The position numbers and the translations under genes are program-made. Below the pieces are notes generated by a model. That model ran no database searches. It was not told the origin of the DNA and saw nothing but the letters and a program-made list of their open reading frames with translations. Of a DNA stretch of 64,000 nucleotides, positions 33,643 through 41,627 are shown piece after piece. The stretch is from Candidatus Ribeiella danica (GTDB taxonomy: Bacteria > Chloroflexota > Chloroflexia > Chloroflexales > Roseiflexaceae), in assembly GCA_016717335.1 (NCBI GenBank), contig JADKFS010000001.1, positions 2,604,001-2,668,000 of the forward strand, in the 5' to 3' direction. The stretch's first letter is position 1. Each line of letters begins with the position of its first letter.

Positions 33643-34437
33643 ATGAGCATATCACAAACACAACAAGTCAAACTACAAGGCCTCAAGCCGTTCTATGGCT
33701 TGTTTCAGGCAGTCCATCCTGTAGATGTGACGATTGAACCGCGCTCGGTCACGGCGATTATTGGCCCGTCGGGCTGTGGCAAATCTACCGTGTTGCGTTG
33801 CATCAATCGAATGCATGAAACGTTGCCATACGCGCGCGTCGAGGGGCGCGTGCTGCTTGGCGAGCAAGATATCTACGCGCCAGGCGTCGAGTCGCAGGCA
33901 GTCCGGCGCCGCATCGGCATGGTGTTTCAACAGCCTAACCCGCTCAAAATGCTCTCGATCTTTGAGAATGTCGCGGTCGGGCTGCGCCTTGATGGCGTGC
34001 CGCGCAAAACAATTGCGGAGCGCGTCGAGGTCAGCCTGCGGGCCGCCGCGTTGTGGGATGAGGTCAAAGATAAACTCAATCACTCTGGCCTGGCGCTCTC
34101 GGGCGGCCAGCAGCAGCGGTTGTGCATCGCGCGTGCGATCGCCCTACAGCCTGAAGTGCTCTTGCTGGACGAGCCATGCTCAGCGCTTGACCCGGTCTCG
34201 ACCTACAAGATCGAGGAGCTACTGATCGAGCTGAAGCAGCGCTACACGATTGTCATCGTCACACACAATATGCAGCAGGCCGCACGGATCGCCGATCGCA
34301 CCATGGTCTTTATGGTCGATCGAATTGGCCAGGGGCGCCCGATGGGTGTACTGGTCGAGTCGGATATCACCCAAAAAATCTTCACCGTGCCAAGCGACCC
34401 GCGGACCGAAGAATACATCAGTGGGCGAGTAGGGTAG
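33643..34437 (+). CDS. pstB: Phosphate ABC transporter ATPase PstB, first copy
   Basis: This is a 264-residue ATPase with Walker A GPSGCGKST, Q-loop VFQQPNP, signature LSGGQQQRLCIARA, Walker B VLLLDEPCSALDP, and switch His in IVIVTHNMQQAARIAD. It powers PstSCA transport. The N-terminus is short and lacks extra residues. An in-frame paralogue starts 11 bases downstream. Both copies keep all catalytic motifs, so neither is obviously inactive. Confidence 0.93.
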   Translation: MSISQTQQVKLQGLKPFYGLFQAVHPVDVTIEPRSVTAIIGPSGCGKSTVLRCINRMHETLPYARVEGRVLLGEQDIYAPGVESQAVRRRIGMVFQQPNPLKMLSIFENVAVGLRLDGVPRKTIAERVEVSLRAAALWDEVKDKLNHSGLALSGGQQQRLCIARAIALQPEVLLLDEPCSALDPVSTYKIEELLIELKQRYTIVIVTHNMQQAARIADRTMVFMVDRIGQGRPMGVLVESDITQKIFTVPSDPRTEEYISGRVG

Positions 34438-34448
34438 GAGCAGCAACC

Positions 34449-35309
34449 ATGACCGAAATACAACTTCGTGCGAGTAGTCATCCACGCACCATCACCGTTG
34501 GCGCACGCGAACGAGAAGGGGTGGCCACTGGCGAACTTGAGCAGAAGCTGGAGACCCGCAATTTCAGCTTTCACTACGGGACATTTCAGGCGCTGCGCGA
34601 TATCACTATGACCATTCGCGCGCGCAGTATCACGGCGATCATCGGGCCGTCGGGCTGCGGCAAATCGACCTTCCTGCGCGCGATCAACCGTATGCACGAC
34701 CAAACACCCGGCGCGCGGGGTGAGGGTGCGATCCTGCTCGACGGCCAGAATATCTACGCGCCCGACACGGATGCGGTACTGCTGCGACGACGGATCGGCA
34801 TGGTCTTCCAGCGCCCGAATGCGTTCGCCAAATCGATCTTTGAGAATGTCGCCTATGGCCTGAAGATCGCCGGCTGGCGCGACCGCGCGCAGATCAACGA
34901 GCGAGTCGAACGCGTGCTGCGGCAGGCTGCGCTGTGGGACGAGGTCAAGGACCGACTGCATAGCTCGGCGCTAGGCTTGTCGGGGGGGCAACAGCAGCGG
35001 CTGTGTATTGCGCGCGCGATCGCGCCGCGCCCCGAGGTGCTGCTGATGGACGAGCCTTGCTCGGCGCTCGATCCGATTGCGACGTTGAAAATCGAGGAGC
35101 TGATGCTCGACCTCCGGCGCGAGTACACGATTGTGATCGTGACGCATAATATGCAGCAAGCCGCGCGCGCCTCGGATGACACAGCATTTATGCTGATGGA
35201 CCCCTCCACCCGCGCCGGCCAGTTGGTCGAATTCGGAGCGACGAACCAAGTCTTCACGAATCCGCAAGACAGGCGCACCGAGGATTACGTGACCGGCCGC
35301 TTCGGATAG
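34449..35309 (+). CDS. pstB: Phosphate ABC transporter ATPase PstB, second copy
   Basis: This 286-residue paralogue of the preceding gene has Walker A GPSGCGKST, signature LSGGQQQRLCIARA, Walker B VLLMDEPCSALDP and IVIVTHNMQQAARASD. It carries about 25 extra N-terminal residues (MTEIQLRASSHPRTITVG and on) that the first copy lacks. The Q-loop reads VFQRPNAF instead of QQPNP. It could give an alternative ATPase subunit to the same permease. No phoU or Pho sensor gene follows within the window; a terminator lies 130 bases downstream. Confidence 0.93.
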   Translation: MTEIQLRASSHPRTITVGAREREGVATGELEQKLETRNFSFHYGTFQALRDITMTIRARSITAIIGPSGCGKSTFLRAINRMHDQTPGARGEGAILLDGQNIYAPDTDAVLLRRRIGMVFQRPNAFAKSIFENVAYGLKIAGWRDRAQINERVERVLRQAALWDEVKDRLHSSALGLSGGQQQRLCIARAIAPRPEVLLMDEPCSALDPIATLKIEELMLDLRREYTIVIVTHNMQQAARASDDTAFMLMDPSTRAGQLVEFGATNQVFTNPQDRRTEDYVTGRFG

Positions 35310-35438
35310 CGCCGAAACGCCGCCGCTCGTGTAGCCCTGTTGCCGCTCACCTATCTCGCCGTCGAGCGACTGCGTGCGGCACGTGTCCGTGTGGACGCGC
35401 TCTATCAGCACACCCGCCACACGCTAATTGCTCAAAAC

Positions 35439-35472
35439 AAAACAGCGAGCATCTAACGATACTCGCTGTTTT
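35439..35472. terminator. Bidirectional terminator between pstB and ssb
   Basis: AAAACAGCGAG (35439-35449) pairs perfectly with CTCGCTGTTTT (35462-35472) around a 12-base loop, giving a T-run after the stem on both strands. It separates the convergent pst and ssb transcripts. Confidence 0.85.
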
Positions 35473-35521
35473 GACCTATCCGGTTACATGTTGAGGCCAG
35501 ACACGTGCCCAACTACCCGAG

Positions 35522-36070
35522 CTAGAACGGCAGATCTTCGTCGCTGTCGATCGACTGCGGCACGTTGCGGGCTGGGCTGCGTGGGGCCGCGGCCGGGCGC
35601 GGCGCGCTATTGCCGTTGGCGGCGCGGGCGGGGGGCGGGCTGCCGGCCGGGCTGCGCGGCGCAGGCGCGGCGCGCGGGGCAGGCTCCTCATCCACCGGGG
35701 CGTCGTACTCCGGGGCGGGGGCGGACGCCCGATCCTGCTTGCTCGACAGGATGATCATGTCGTTGGCGATCACCTCGGTGCTGTAGCGATCCAGGCCGTT
35801 CTGATCCTGCCACTTGCGAGTCTGCAGGCGACCTTCGACATACACGCGGGTGCCCTTGGTGAGGTACTGGTTGCAGATCTCGCCCAGCTTATCCCAGGCG
35901 ACGATGCGGAACCACTCGGTGTCGTCGTGCTGCGTGCCGTCGGAGGATTTCCAGGTGCGGCCGGACGCGACGCGGAACGTCGTCACCGCGCTGCCCTGCG
36001 GCGTGTAGCGCATCTCGGGATCGGCGCCGAGATGGCCGGTGAGCATCACCTTGTTCAGATCCTTTGCCAT
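35522..36070 (-). CDS. ssb: Single-stranded DNA-binding protein
   Basis: This 182-residue SSB has an OB-fold N-terminal 110 residues (NKVMLTGHLGADPEMRYTP, WFRIVAWDKLGEICNQYL, VYVEGRLQTRKWQD). A Pro/Ala/Arg-rich flexible linker follows, then the acidic tip DSDEDLPF used to recruit repair and replication partners. It coats single-stranded DNA during replication, repair and recombination. GAGGAGGC precedes ATG 36070; the longer open frame upstream is not family-like. Confidence 0.95.
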   Translation of the reverse strand: MAKDLNKVMLTGHLGADPEMRYTPQGSAVTTFRVASGRTWKSSDGTQHDDTEWFRIVAWDKLGEICNQYLTKGTRVYVEGRLQTRKWQDQNGLDRYSTEVIANDMIILSSKQDRASAPAPEYDAPVDEEPAPRAAPAPRSPAGSPPPARAANGNSAPRPAAAPRSPARNVPQSIDSDEDLPF

Positions 36071-36235
36071 GGCTTGCCTCCTCGTGTTTACGTTTACTCT
36101 TTCGTACCACTCAGCCTTACCGTACGTGTCAGACGCTCCCTGCTTGCTCCGCTGGCGGCGCTCCTTTCCGACATGCACGAACCGATGTGCGAATAATAGC
36201 ATGTATGTTCCTGATCGTCAAGCGTGAATTGCGCT

Positions 36236-36660
36236 ATGAGTGCTCCACACTGGTCTTCTCCGGGGCGCTGCGCCCCCGGCCCCCCACTGGGGAACCCGCG
36301 CCGGTTCAGGCGGCTACGCCTGCTGCCTTTCCGGGGCGCTACGCCCTCACCTTGTCACCTTGTCACCTTGTCATCTTGTCATCTTTTCTCCGGGGCGCTG
36401 CGCCCCCGGCCCCCCGCCCCCCTCCGGCAAAAAAGGCCACATCAGCGTCAATGCCTGTGGCCCATGCCCATCAACACTCCTGAGGGGCGGGTTGCAACCC
36501 GGCGCGCCTGGATTCAGCCAGGCATGCACCACAAACGCTGAGAATGAGACGGCATTCCTTTTGGGGTCCAGGGGCGCAAGCCCCGGGAGGGGGGCGGCGG
36601 GGGTGGCGGCCCACCCCCGCCCGCGGGGCGACGGGGGCCGCGCAGCCCCCGAAAGCAGCG
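36236..36660. repeat. Composite GC-rich repeat, single copy related to the 56.5-57.4 kb array
   Basis: There is no gene. From about 36256 there are blocks of CCGGGGCGCTGCGCCCCCGG, CCCGCGCCGGTTCAGGCGG and octamers CTTGTCAC. From about 36416 a module follows with CCCCCTCCGGCAAA, GGATTCAGCCAGGCATGCAC, GAGACGGCATTC and GGGGTCCAGGGGC. Both parts recur in the same order at 56500-57400. Several segments are self-complementary. Confidence 0.75.
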
Positions 36661-36750
36661 CCGGTATCGCTCTTGCTCTTCGAGAGAGTGTGAGCATTCC
36701 AGCTCGCAAAACATAGGCGCTGGCAAATGAACAGAAGAGAGGAGCAACTC

Positions 36751-37188
36751 ATGGCCGAGGTGATCGTCCACAGCCTGGGCAACCTGCGCCAGGAGATCGA
36801 CGCGGGTGCGCACAGCTTCATCGCCGACGAGCCGGTCGACGCGGGCGGCGACGAGGCCGGCCCGAACCCATACGAGCTGCTGCTGGCGGCGCTCGGCGCC
36901 TGCACCTCTATGACGCTGCTGCTGTACGCGCGCCGCAAGGGCTGGCCGCTCGAGGATGTCGAGGTGCGCCTGAGCCACCGGCGCGACCACGCGCGCGACT
37001 GCGCCGAGTGCGAGCAGGCGACGTCGAAGATCGACGTGATCGAGCGGCGCATTACGCTCGTGGGCGGCCTCGACGAGGCCCAGCGCCTGCGGCTGCTCGA
37101 GATCGCCGAGAAGTGCCCGGTCCACCGCACGCTCACAGGCACGATCGAGGTGCGCGACCAGCTCGAGGGCGCCCCGGCCCAGACGTAA
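36751..37188 (+). CDS. OsmC family protein
   Basis: This is a 145-residue OsmC/Ohr-type protein. PNPYELLLAALGACTSMTLLLYARRKGWPL carries the first conserved Cys; LLEIAEKCPVHRTL carries the second. Such proteins reduce organic peroxides with the Cys pair; the exact subclass is not clear. GGAG precedes ATG 36751. The gene is preceded by a long repeat region and followed by minus-strand terminator hairpins. Confidence 0.88.
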   Translation: MAEVIVHSLGNLRQEIDAGAHSFIADEPVDAGGDEAGPNPYELLLAALGACTSMTLLLYARRKGWPLEDVEVRLSHRRDHARDCAECEQATSKIDVIERRITLVGGLDEAQRLRLLEIAEKCPVHRTLTGTIEVRDQLEGAPAQT

Positions 37189-37192
37189 AAAG

Positions 37193-37222
37193 GCGCGCCG
37201 CCGGCGATCGCCGGCGACGCGC
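37193..37222 (-). terminator. GC-rich hairpin with minus-strand U-tract
   Basis: GCGCG plus CGCCGGCG (37193-37206) pair with CGCCGGCG plus CGCGC (37209-37222) with one mismatch. On the minus strand CC and five T follow. It would stop minus-strand transcription before it enters the osmC gene. Confidence 0.6.
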
Positions 37223-37224
37223 AC

Positions 37225-37385
37225 AAAAAAACTTGGCCGAGAGCCCCGCACTGTGTTCCCAGGAGAAAACTACAACCAGGAACGGGCAACTGAGCTCTCG
37301 ACCAAGTAAGTTTAAGGATCCGTTCAGCCGCCTCTTGCGAGCTCGCTTACTTGTCTCCTTAATCTTCGTGGCCTGATCCTACCAC
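37225..37385 (-). ncRNA. Candidate structured small RNA with intrinsic terminator
   Basis: On the minus strand ACTTGG plus TCGAGAGC-type arms (37307-37294 with 37244-37231) form a 13-bp stem with one mismatch, followed by seven T (37231-37225). Nested inside are CCCG/CGGG and GTTCC/GGAAC pairs. Upstream, AAGTAAG (37352-37346) matches CTTACTT (37310-37304) and TTAAGGA (37362-37356) matches TCCTTAA (37318-37312), in the crossing order of a pseudoknot. CTTACTT also overlaps the terminator arm, so two folds could compete. A weak TAGGAT -10 lies near 37380. No Rfam class was recognised; 6S, SRP and tmRNA signatures were not seen. Confidence 0.4.
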
Positions 37386-37464
37386 AAATCGCGCCGAACG
37401 ACGTTGTAGTTCCTTCACATGCCCGTGTAGAAAGGACAACGATCCGTTTTGCCTCAGCTGCCCG

Positions 37465-38904
37465 CTACAGGCCCAGCTCGGCCAGCGCGCGCGCGGCGCC
37501 CTCCAGCAGCGGTCGGTCGTCTTCGGTCGCTCCCAGCTCGGTAAGCGCCTGCGCCAAAGGATGAAGGGTGTAGGATGAGGGGTGAAGCATATCAGAGCGC
37601 TCCCTCGGCTCGCCGACTATCCTAGCGGCGGCAGGCTTTTCACCATTCCTCCTGCTGCCCGCATCCTTGGGAAGCTCCCACAGTGGCTCGGCGCGCAGCC
37701 TGGGCGTGTCGCCCCAGTCGTAGCGGCCGGCCAGGAAGCGCATGTAGCCGGCGGCGGCGGCGGCGAGCGTGTGGTCGTGTGCAACATAGGCCCGTGCCGC
37801 CGCGCCCATAGCCGCGGCGAGGTCGGGCCGCGCGGCCAGCAGCCGGCAGTAGGCCAGGATCAGCTCGCCCTCGCTGCCGTCTAGGTCGACTTGGGCAGCC
37901 ACGCCCGGCGGCAGCTCGGCGAACGAGCCGCTGGCGGTGACCAGGGTGGGCTTGCCGGCGCCGAGCAGCCGCAGCAGGCTGGCAGAGGTCTCGCCGGCGG
38001 TCGGGTGGCGCAGGTTCAGGCAGATATCGGCGGCGGCCACGTAGTCCTCGAACGCGCGCCGGTCGACGTAGCCGGTCACGGTCACGGCGTCCTGCAGGCC
38101 GGCGCGGGCCACGGCCGCGCGCACGTTATAGATTGGCGAGACGCTGCCGACCAGCAGGTAGTGCGCCTGTTCGCGCTCGGCGCGCAGTGTCTTGAAGGCG
38201 CGCAGGGCCACGTCCACTCGCTTGAACGGGTTGATGTGGCCGAACGACGCCAGGATCAGCGCGTCGGCCGGCAGCCCCAGTTGCGCGCGGGCCTGGTCGC
38301 GCGGGATTGCCGGCGGGAGCGGCACGCCCATCGGGACATGCGCGGATGGCAGGCCGGGCCGCAGCGCGGCGGCGCGGTCGATCACATAGCGGCTGTGGGC
38401 GATCAGGCCCTCGGCGGCGTCGAGCACCGGCTCGCAGAACGGCAGATCGAAGGCCGCGTCGATGAAGCGCCCGCGCATCATCAGGCCGGCGACCCGCTCG
38501 CCCTCGGGGCCGTAGCGCCGCGCGGCCTCGGCGCGGTAGCGCTCGATGTCGCCCTGCACGACCGCGGCGTAGCCGAGCATGAAGTGGTGCAGCACCAGCT
38601 CGTGCAGCACCACTACGCCAGGCGTGCGCTGCAGCGCCGCCCAGATCGCCGCGTGGTTCTCCTGGCTGTTGCCCATGTGATAGACGATCGCGTCGTAGGG
38701 CCGGCGCCGGTGGTCGCGCGCCAGCCGGCCGAGCGGCCGCACCTCCATATGGCGCAGCAGCTCGGCGTTGGCCGGCTTCAGGCCATCGGCCACATACGGC
38801 GTGATCTCAGCGTACTGGCCAAGGTAGGGCAGCAGCTCCTCGCTGTAGTCGGAGATGCCCGACGGCGCGGGGTTGAGCGGGCTGGCGTAGGCGATTCGTC
38901 TCAT
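37465..38904 (-). CDS. GT4 family glycosyltransferase with repeat-derived tail segment
   Basis: This is a 479-residue GT-B protein. MRRIAYASPLNPAPSGISDY starts the acceptor domain, LILASFGHINPFKRVDVALR starts the donor domain, and LRHPTAGETSASLLRLLGAG replaces the usual E-x7-E loop, as in some trehalose- or mannose-type GT4 enzymes. The donor is unknown. The C-terminal 90 residues are outside the fold. There DMLHPSSYTLHPLAQAL is encoded by GGATGA-type repeats (37556-37600). The stop is followed by the candidate small RNA on the same strand. Confidence 0.8.
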   Translation of the reverse strand: MRRIAYASPLNPAPSGISDYSEELLPYLGQYAEITPYVADGLKPANAELLRHMEVRPLGRLARDHRRRPYDAIVYHMGNSQENHAAIWAALQRTPGVVVLHELVLHHFMLGYAAVVQGDIERYRAEAARRYGPEGERVAGLMMRGRFIDAAFDLPFCEPVLDAAEGLIAHSRYVIDRAAALRPGLPSAHVPMGVPLPPAIPRDQARAQLGLPADALILASFGHINPFKRVDVALRAFKTLRAEREQAHYLLVGSVSPIYNVRAAVARAGLQDAVTVTGYVDRRAFEDYVAAADICLNLRHPTAGETSASLLRLLGAGKPTLVTASGSFAELPPGVAAQVDLDGSEGELILAYCRLLAARPDLAAAMGAAARAYVAHDHTLAAAAAGYMRFLAGRYDWGDTPRLRAEPLWELPKDAGSRRNGEKPAAARIVGEPRERSDMLHPSSYTLHPLAQALTELGATEDDRPLLEGAARALAELGL

Positions 38905-39016
38905 AGAGAAGTCAGTGGTCAGTAGTCAGTAGTCAGTAGTCAGTAGTCAGCCGTCAGCCGTCGTCGACGGCAGCGCGGATCAGCGGTACAGACTTCTGAC
39001 CTCTGATGTCTGACGA
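38905..39016. repeat. AGTAGTC heptamer repeats
   Basis: The gap between the NUDIX gene and the glycosyltransferase contains at least five AGTAGTC/AGTGGTC units followed by AGCCGTC variants (about 38911-38960) and a related TCTGATGTCTGACG stretch. Confidence 0.8.
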
Positions 39017-39484
39017 CTAATCGAACACGCCCTCCCGCCCGGCCAGCGCATCTTTGAGCATCCGGACGCAGCGCGGCATGAGCGAGGGGAAGGCTGCAGG
39101 GGCGAAGTAGCCGAGGTCGACGAACTCGTGGTGGTCGGGCCGCAGCACCCCACCGATGACCCGCACGGCGAAAAACACGCTGACGATCTGGGCCTGGTCG
39201 CCGTTCGGGTAGGTCCACTCGAAGTCGGGGCCGGTGTAGAGGCCGATCAGCTTCTCGACCTCGATCTGCAGGCCGGTCTCCTCCTCCACCTCGCGCACCA
39301 GCGTCTGCGCCGGCGTCTCGCCAAGCTGGACGACCCCGGAGGGCGGGGCCCACAGCATGACGTCGGAGCGGCGACCGAGCAGCACCCGCCCCTGATCGTC
39401 GCGAATAAACGCGCTGGCGGAGAGCTGCAGCAGCCGCTGGTGGCCAACGTAGCTCCTGATCCAGCGCACATAGTTTACGGTCAT
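39017..39484 (-). CDS. NUDIX hydrolase
   Basis: This 155-residue NUDIX protein has the full box GVVQLGETPAQTLVREVEEETGL (G-x5-E-x7-REVEEETGL). These enzymes hydrolyse nucleoside diphosphates linked to another group, using metal bound by the REVEEE helix. DVMLWAPPSG precedes the box. The substrate is not evident. ATG 39484 starts MTVNYVRWIRSYVGHQ; this leader helix is common in Chloroflexota NUDIX proteins of the ADP-ribose type (weak inference). Confidence 0.9.
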   Translation of the reverse strand: MTVNYVRWIRSYVGHQRLLQLSASAFIRDDQGRVLLGRRSDVMLWAPPSGVVQLGETPAQTLVREVEEETGLQIEVEKLIGLYTGPDFEWTYPNGDQAQIVSVFFAVRVIGGVLRPDHHEFVDLGYFAPAAFPSLMPRCVRMLKDALAGREGVFD

Positions 39485-39619
39485 CGGCGATCTCCCAGGC
39501 TGGCACTTCCTGGGGCGCCATTATACCATTAGACAAGCTCCCGCTTGGCGACGAGCCGAGCGCGCCGCGCTCCCTTTCGGGGTGGATTTTTCATCGATCG
39601 CGTCCTAGGGCGCCATAGG

Positions 39620-39756
39620 CCCTCACCCCCCTGCCCCCTCTCCCAGAACGGGAGAGGGAGATTCTTGGTGGTGCTGCGGTGCGCTGCTCTGCAGCGCACC
39701 GCAGCACCACAGGACACACCCCCTCCCCTTCCAGGGAGGGGGCAGGGGGTGGGGTT
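39620..39756. repeat. C-rich block plus perfect 20-bp hairpin (copy A)
   Basis: A CCCTCACCCCCCTGCCCCC block and a GGGAGAGGGAGATTCTT anchor are followed by a perfect 20-bp stem (39668-39687 with 39691-39710, loop TCT). Then an inverted copy of the C-rich block (GGGAGGGGGCAGGGGGTGG) ends the element. Copies B (46542) and C (51397) share block and anchor but have other stem sequences. Confidence 0.8.
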
Positions 39757-39794
39757 ATGACGAACGTATTGCTAACCCGAGCCGATCTATTTTG

Positions 39795-39803
39795 TGCTAC
39801 AAT
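39795..39803 (+). promoter_or_regulatory. Extended -10 element
   Basis: TGCTACAAT fits an extended -10 (TG-N-TACAAT) 37 bases upstream of ATG 39840. No good -35 hexamer is present, as is usual for extended -10 promoters. Confidence 0.45.
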
Positions 39804-39839
39804 CTGACCCTATAAGGCGCAGATAAAGGAGCCCCGCTT

Positions 39840-39983
39840 ATGGAAACGCTCGTCCCTGTCATCAAATACATCTTCGTCGCCGCCGTCAGCGTCGAGATTG
39901 TGCTGATCCTCCGCTCGCTATTCCTGCTGGCGCGCGACAAGGCCCGCGCGGCTGCGGCGCCCGCGCAGACAGCCGAGGAGTAG
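39840..39983 (+). CDS. Small single-helix membrane protein
   Basis: This is a 47-residue protein starting METLVPVIKYIFVAAVSVEI. One hydrophobic helix (about residues 8-31) is followed by a charged, Ala-rich tail (ARDKARAAAAPAQTAEE). AAAGGAG precedes ATG 39840 at about ten bases, and an extended -10 lies upstream. The stop is three bases before the GTG of the phosphoesterase gene, so the two are probably co-transcribed. Function unknown. Confidence 0.6.
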   Translation: METLVPVIKYIFVAAVSVEIVLILRSLFLLARDKARAAAAPAQTAEE

Positions 39984-39986
39984 CTC

Positions 39987-40856
39987 GTGCGCTATGTCCT
40001 GATGCATATCTCCGACCTGCACGCCGGCCCGCCGTTCCGGCTGGCGCTGGCCGAGCAGGTCGCGCGCGAGGCGCACGAGCTCAAGCCCGATCTGCTGGTC
40101 GTCTCCGGCGACTTCGTCCAGCGCGCCGATTTCCCGAACCAGTGGCAGGTGATCAAAGGCTACCTCAAGACGCTGCCCGAGCCGCGTCTGGTGGTCGCCG
40201 GAAACCACGACGTGCCGCTGTTCAATGTGTTCGGCCGGCTGTTCCGCTCGTATCATCTCTACAAGAAGCATATCACGCCCGAGCTCAACCCGGTCTTCGA
40301 GCTGCCGGGGCTGGCGGTCGTCGGCGGCTGCACCGCCCACGGGCTGACGGTCGACGGCGGCTACCTCAGCGACCAGCAGATCGCGATCATCGAGGAGCGC
40401 TTCAGCCGCTTTCCGCCAGGCACCTGCAAGGTCGCGGTGCTGCACCACCACGTCGTCAACCCGCCCGGCAGCGAGCGGCGCAATATGATCAGCAACGCCA
40501 CGGAGGCCGTGCAGCTCCTGGATCGCTGCGGCGTCGATCTGCTGCTGTGCGGACACATCCACGTCTCGTACGTCGGCACGACGCTGGACGTGCAGCCCGA
40601 TCTGCGCCAGGGCACGATCATCTGCCAGAGCGGCACGACCACGTCGCGGCGCGGCAAGGGCCGCGAGCACGGCAAGAACTCGTACAACGTGATCGAGATC
40701 GAGGACTCGGCCATTCGGATCGGCCAGCACATGTACCTTGAGGACGCCGGCGGCTTCGTCCCGGTCGCCGAGCACGTGTTCCCGCGGCGCTCCGCCGGCG
40801 CCTACATGCTGCCGCGCGCCGAGCGGGTCGTCCAGGCCGATATCGCAACCGACTGA
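39987..40856 (+). CDS. Calcineurin-like metallophosphoesterase
   Basis: This 289-residue protein has all metal-ligand motifs of the family: HISDLHAG (D-x-H), VSGDFVQ (GD), AGNHDVPL (GNHD), LHHHVVN and CGHIHVSY (GHxH). It would hydrolyse phosphodiesters or monoesters with a two-metal centre; class III cyclic-nucleotide phosphodiesterase-like proteins share this layout. The start is GTG 39987, directly after the small membrane protein. The next gene begins ten bases after its stop. Confidence 0.88.
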   Translation: MRYVLMHISDLHAGPPFRLALAEQVAREAHELKPDLLVVSGDFVQRADFPNQWQVIKGYLKTLPEPRLVVAGNHDVPLFNVFGRLFRSYHLYKKHITPELNPVFELPGLAVVGGCTAHGLTVDGGYLSDQQIAIIEERFSRFPPGTCKVAVLHHHVVNPPGSERRNMISNATEAVQLLDRCGVDLLLCGHIHVSYVGTTLDVQPDLRQGTIICQSGTTTSRRGKGREHGKNSYNVIEIEDSAIRIGQHMYLEDAGGFVPVAEHVFPRRSAGAYMLPRAERVVQADIATD

Positions 40857-40865
40857 GAAGCAGCT

Positions 40866-41405
40866 ATGACCCAGGAGCCGTCCGCCGGCGAGCGCCAGAC
40901 GACCGAGCGGTTGAAGCCGCCCACGGGCCCGCTCACGCCGGTCCTGGATCGACGCGCCCGCCGACCCGGGCCCTGGCGCTGGGTCGCCCTCGCGGCGGCC
41001 GCGCTGCTGGCAGTGCTCGCCCTGTTCCTGCTGACGCGACCGGCCGACCCGCTGAGCGACCCCCGCCCGGTCGAGGTCGTGCGCGGCTTTGCGGCGGCGC
41101 TCGAGGCGAAGGACGCCGATAAACTGCTCGCGGCGATCGAGCCGACTGTGTTCCGGCGCGAGATCAGCCCCGAGATCCGCTCGTACGTCGAGTACCTGCA
41201 GGAGGTGCGCTTCGACAATGCGCGCTACGAGCTGCTCGACAGCGACGGCGAGCGCGCCCACGTGCGCTGGACCGCCACGATGCACTATACGCTCGACCTC
41301 GGCGACGAGACCAAGGCGGGCCAGCAGCCGATCGACACGACCTTCGAGCTGAGCAAGATCGAGGGCACCTGGTACCTGCACAGCGCCAAGCTGCCGGAGA
41401 CGTGA
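40866..41405 (+). CDS. Membrane-anchored protein with an NTF2-like/DUF4878-type domain
   Basis: This is a 179-residue protein. A basic cytoplasmic N-terminus of about 37 residues is followed by one membrane helix (VALAAAALLAVLALFLLT). An extracellular domain starts VEVVRGFAAALEAKDADKLL and ends DTTFELSKIEGTWYLHSAKL. That pattern fits small NTF2-like domains found on surface proteins. No catalytic residues can be named. It appears to be the last gene of a three-gene unit with the phosphoesterase. Confidence 0.6.
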   Translation: MTQEPSAGERQTTERLKPPTGPLTPVLDRRARRPGPWRWVALAAAALLAVLALFLLTRPADPLSDPRPVEVVRGFAAALEAKDADKLLAAIEPTVFRREISPEIRSYVEYLQEVRFDNARYELLDSDGERAHVRWTATMHYTLDLGDETKAGQQPIDTTFELSKIEGTWYLHSAKLPET

Positions 41406-41410
41406 TCGCG

Positions 41411-41614
41411 CGAGACAAGGTGACAAGGTGACAAGGTGTCCTAAGGACCCATAAAAGAATACCTTCCCCAGGCCACGGAGGTGGCCTTCGTATCAGGAGC
41501 CGAGGGCTTTAGCCCGACGGCGGCGCCTGGAGAAGGTATCCATGTATGAACCCTAACTCCGAAGCCTCCATCAAGAGTCCCAAGTCCCAAGTCCCGAGTC
41601 CCAAGTCCCAAATA
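41411..41614. repeat. Octamer and heptamer repeats flanking a structured element
   Basis: About 41411-41437 has GACAAGGT octamers; about 41577-41614 has CCCAAGT heptamers. Between them, ATACCTTCCCCAGGC (41459-41473) and GCCTGGAGAAGGTAT (41525-41539) form an inverted repeat (14 of 15). It encloses a 51-bp motif with GGCCACGG...GTGGCC and GGGCTTTAGCCC hairpins (41471-41521) that recurs at 51565-51614. Confidence 0.7.
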
Positions 41615-41627
41615 TGACTGGCTCCTA

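Noticed and set aside
37225..37385. 6S RNA, SRP RNA or tmRNA
   Set aside because: The SRP loop (GGAAGCAGC-type), tmRNA ends and the 6S closing-stem/bubble layout with paired 5' and 3' ends were looked for and not found. It is kept only as an unclassified candidate.
39918..41426. 502-codon minus-strand open frame
   Set aside because: It is antisense to the metallophosphoesterase and the following membrane protein, both with clear features and start sites.
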